From: Liolophura sinensis
Taxonomy: Eukaryota > Mollusca > Polyplacophora > Chitonida > Chitonidae
Reading direction: 5' to 3'
Length of the DNA stretch: 64,000 nt
NCBI RefSeq assembly: GCF_032854445.1
Contig: NC_088302.1
Coordinates: 12,333,338-12,397,337, forward strand
Every line of letters starts with the position of its first letter. Position 1 is the stretch's first letter. Made by a program: the position numbers and the translations under genes. The notes below the pieces were generated by a model. That model did not search any database. It saw only the letters and a list, made by a program, of their open reading frames with translations, and had not been told where the DNA came from. This document shows positions 62,401 to 64,000 of the stretch, one piece after another.

Positions 62401-62824
62401 CCAAATTATGATTGTCCATAAAATGAGGTGATACCGTATTCCAAGTGGGCTAGCTCCTCATTGTTGCCAGGTGCATGGAATGAAATAGATCTTTTCTAAC
62501 TGTCAGTTAAATACACGCAACTGACTAACTTATCATAGTGAATATTGTTTCAAATAGGTCAATCGGTGGTCACGAATATGTAAATGTTTCGTGACGCCAT
62601 GACGTCACAGTTGCTTCCCCCTGAATAGAATGAAAAGTAATGTTTTCACGAGAAGAGGTGGTTTGGCTTGAGGCATCCAGCCAGTGAATCAGTCTTCTTC
62701 AAATGTTGTTGTTTTTTTTTTTGCAGGTACCGCCAAAATTTTTTGAAACTCACCATTGCCTACGATGCATTTTTGCTAGAAACTGTGAAACAAGTGCCAA
62801 AGTACACGGTGGAGTCGATCATCA
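53245..62824 (+). CDS. Gene D: diverged DEG/ENaC channel subunit, 3'-incomplete
   Basis: Exons: 53245-53408, 54933-55479, 56603-56701, 58178-58358, 58730-58786, 60276-60432 and 62727-62824. The TM2 exon (8) is not found up to 64000 and should lie to the right. Phases are identical to genes A-C, and exons 3-7 have identical lengths (99, 181, 57, 157, 98) in spite of clear protein divergence. Exon 2 is 24 bp shorter (547). Seen: HG in NTTVHGLKYT, TM1 VLWRLACLAAVSALIYTISI, FPAVTLCSLNKARKS, TCSWDGKNESC, FCFTFN, VAPG, LPPPY, CNCPVPC and YRQNFLKL. All 14 ectodomain cysteines are kept. No disruption seen. It is an older paralogue outside the A-B-C block; no tandem copy of its introns is found here. 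Confidence 0.92.
54250..54578 (-). mobile_element. SINE family 2, minus strand
   Basis: Reverse complement of the element at 63058: tail gaatgcttgggttttta, body aacctctcagtgctgag, tRNA-like part gatttgatcacaggtctccc. Distinct from family 1 in body and tail. Confidence 0.75.
54712..54872 (+). mobile_element. SINE family 2, internally deleted
   Basis: Head accgcttcgctggcctagtg and tail atgactgaaaaatgttaaat with agacgtaa-like end; most of the middle is missing. Confidence 0.65.
54933..55479 (+). CDS. Gene D exon 2 (TM1 and upper ectodomain)
   Basis: 547 bp after gttctcag, ending AGG before gtaagt. Encodes TM1, LFPAVTLCSLNKARKSA, LLTCSWDGKNESCFEL, KTDFGFCFTFND and YGLTVIANIQQNEYLLGDGA. Rich in sequons (NAT, NAS, NES, NSS). 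Confidence 0.93.
55480..56602 (+). other. Gene D intron 2
   Basis: Holds one family 1 SINE (56005-56250); nothing else recognised. Confidence 0.7.
56005..56250 (+). mobile_element. SINE family 1
   Basis: ccaccgtggccgtgcttagc head, ctgcggatggttttgcg, ggataagtgaaacattcttg tail and (AAAT)n. Confidence 0.85.
56603..56701 (+). CDS. Gene D exon 3
   Basis: 99 bp after ttgtttcag; VLLHGYNETPLVEGRGFDVA, PGKATKVSVEMMT before gtgatg. Confidence 0.9.
56702..58177 (+). other. Gene D intron 3
   Basis: About 1.5 kb; unrecognised except for the SINE at 57629-57899. Confidence 0.7.
57629..57899 (+). mobile_element. SINE family 1, full length, reference copy
   Basis: Best-preserved copy. Starts ggggcctccgtggctcagtt, A-box-like tggctcagttggttagcg, B-box-like gagttcaagtcc, central domain ctccggccgtacgtgggaag, tail gtaaaacaccaatcaaataa and (AAAT)3. 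Length about 270 bp. Confidence 0.93.
58178..58358 (+). CDS. Gene D exon 4 (cysteine-rich)
   Basis: 181 bp after ctccaacag; VKNLPPPYTTIDGSSCVD, ACRFECRYDYIFSECQCRG, SYDP before gtaaga. Five cysteines aligned with gene C. Confidence 0.92.
58730..58786 (+). CDS. Gene D exon 5 (microexon)
   Basis: 57 bp between tctttcag and gtaaat, phase 1 in and out, encoding NATLCTVIELLNCYSPRF. NATLC is shared with gene C. The true reading frame differs from the longer open frame that overlaps it. Confidence 0.85.
59010..59219 (+). mobile_element. SINE family 1, internally deleted
   Basis: tgtggccgagtggttaccct head, gagttcaaatccagc, then a shortened middle to gaatgctggccgccgtctta and a decayed tail. Confidence 0.85.
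59298..59334 (+). repeat. (CA)n/(CG)n microsatellite
   Basis: acacacacacac, a short cgcgcgcg core, then acacacac. Confidence 0.95.
60276..60432 (+). CDS. Gene D exon 6
   Basis: 157 bp after tctccgcag; EFMDNDMYKNCNCPVPCEWS, STRVSMGDYPSLALMEIANR, TYTEAE before gtaagt. Confidence 0.92.
60433..62726 (+). other. Gene D intron 6
   Basis: About 2.3 kb. No repeat family or coding match recognised on either strand; poly-A runs near 60846 and 62342. Confidence 0.65.
62727..62824 (+). CDS. Gene D exon 7 (last exon in window)
   Basis: 98 bp after a T-rich tract and ttgcag; YRQNFLKLTIAYDAFLLETV, KQVPKYTVESIIS before gtaaga. The following TM2 exon is outside the window. Confidence 0.91.
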
Positions 62825-64000
62825 GTAAGAAAAATATGAACTGTATAAATTTCGGTGTATATATGTACTCTTTTGGTTTCCCTTTCCCAATTTAATTTGC
62901 TTTTAATAATGTGGTAGACAAGCCTGTAATTATGTTAACCTTTGAATGAAACAAGACGTTGGCATTTTTCATGGAAAAGGCAATTCGAGGTTGATTGTAT
63001 GACAACGTTTTAGTGTTATTAAGGCCATCATGTAATTATTAACCTCTACAAACAACATGAACCGCTTCGGTGGCATAATGATTAGCGCGTCCTCCTCGAA
63101 TTCTGGATGATCGAAGTCGGGAGACCCGAGATCAAATCCGGGTAGGGTCATAACAAAGACTTTAACAAATGGTACTTGTTTCTTTCTTGGCGCTGAGCAC
63201 AGAGAGGTTAGAGCAAAGAAACATGACTGGTTGACCCAGTATATGTACACACACCCAATCACCCCTTGCCGTCACATTACTGAAAAATTGTTAAGCACGA
63301 CGTAAACCCCCAAGCATGCATGCATGCGTACAACAACATGGAAATGTCGTCAGACAATTCTCTAGGAGCTATAATCGCTGAACATTGCCATGTAGTGAAG
63401 TGTATTCGTCGTGGGTATGTTTCCATCTCATAAATACGTCTCATGGAAAATAAAGTTTTAATTGTCGTCTAGCGTCTTTATTTGATACAGATACATGCAG
63501 AAAAACTGCAACCGTTTGAGGAATTGTAAATCCGCAGTAGATTTTGCTTTCTATTTAGTATTCTTCAGTTATTAAATACTGTGTAAATAGATTGCTTACT
63601 TCTTTTGCATCTAGCTTACAATTTTACCGATATAGGTGACATCTATCTGTTGGACTCAAATGTGTACTTCATCGATTCAGATGTTTGCTGTTTAGTTCCA
63701 ATATTTGCAGTGCTGCTGTATATAATACATGCAGGTGGCATTGTGACGTGAAAGGTGTTGTCCGTGTGATAAAATAATTAACCGATCAAATGAAGCCTGT
63801 CCACATGTTACCATTTTGTAATTTAGTAAAACGATATTAGATGTACTTGATAATACGGTGATTGCATGTCATGTAATTACAAAAATATGAAATGCACATA
63901 ACATTAAAAAAGCAACTTCAGCGCAATATGAGATATAGCAAAGGAGTAAATGTACGACAGGGTGTTTCGAAAAAGAAATTGTACATTTTAAATGCACTGA
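62825..64000 (+). other. Gene D intron 7, start
   Basis: Contains SINE family 2 (63058-63320). No GGQLG/GAS-type TM2 exon found up to the window end. Confidence 0.65.
63058..63320 (+). mobile_element. SINE family 2, near full length
   Basis: tRNA-like head ccgcttcggtggcataatga, B-box-like gagatcaaatccggg, body gctgagcacagagaggttag, tail aagcacgacgtaaaccccca, gcatgcatgcatg. Confidence 0.8.

Overview
The window is eukaryotic nuclear DNA: AT-rich, intron-rich, packed with tandem repeats and retroelement debris. About twenty pieces of a tRNA-derived SINE with a long conserved 3' domain ending in a 'gtacggcgtaaaacaccaat' tail followed by (AAAT)n are of a type I associate with molluscs. Together with the retroelement content and the channel genes this suggests a lophotrochozoan, most likely a mollusc. 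Species cannot be read from the sequence.

The genes form one head-to-tail plus-strand cluster of four DEG/ENaC (acid-sensing or peptide-gated-like) sodium-channel subunit genes. All share the same eight-exon plan, and all eight exons could be placed by GT/AG sites, phase and paralogue alignment. Gene A (314-6813) has its exon 1 outside the window and is probably a pseudogene: it has a 43-bp deletion in exon 2, twelve tandem copies of exon 5, and no exon 7. Gene B (9935-25174) has all eight exons but five one-base indels in exons 3-4, which mean either decay or consensus error. Gene C (35379-45984) is intact and encodes 487 residues. Gene D (53245-62824 and beyond) is a more diverged, intact paralogue whose last exon lies past the right edge. 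A, B and C are close copies made by segmental duplication that also carried introns and flanks; D is older.

Region by region: 0-6.8 kb gene A, with the exon-5 array at 2.64-3.42 kb. 6.8-9.9 kb A-B spacer, with a 39-bp minisatellite. 9.9-25.2 kb gene B, with a decayed LINE in intron 2 and a large 48-bp minisatellite with a nested 287-bp period in intron 5. 25.2-35.4 kb B-C spacer, carrying a broken minus-strand Ty3/Gypsy fossil (about 28.05-33.46 kb). 35.4-46 kb gene C, with a Penelope-like element fragment in intron 2 and a short 48-bp array in intron 5. 46-53.2 kb C-D spacer, with a foldback (MITE-like) insertion, two minisatellites, a cluster of ATCGATA motifs and a 96-bp duplication. 53.2-64 kb gene D.

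The proteins should work as trimeric, cation-selective membrane channels. C carries the HG motif before TM1, 14 extracellular cysteines as in ASICs, and the GAS selectivity filter in TM2. The tight cluster suggests related subunits that could mix in heteromers or be expressed in different cells; that is inference. The most unusual structure is the twelvefold tandem copy of a 57-bp coding exon with its own 5' splice site, itself showing a four-unit higher-order period.
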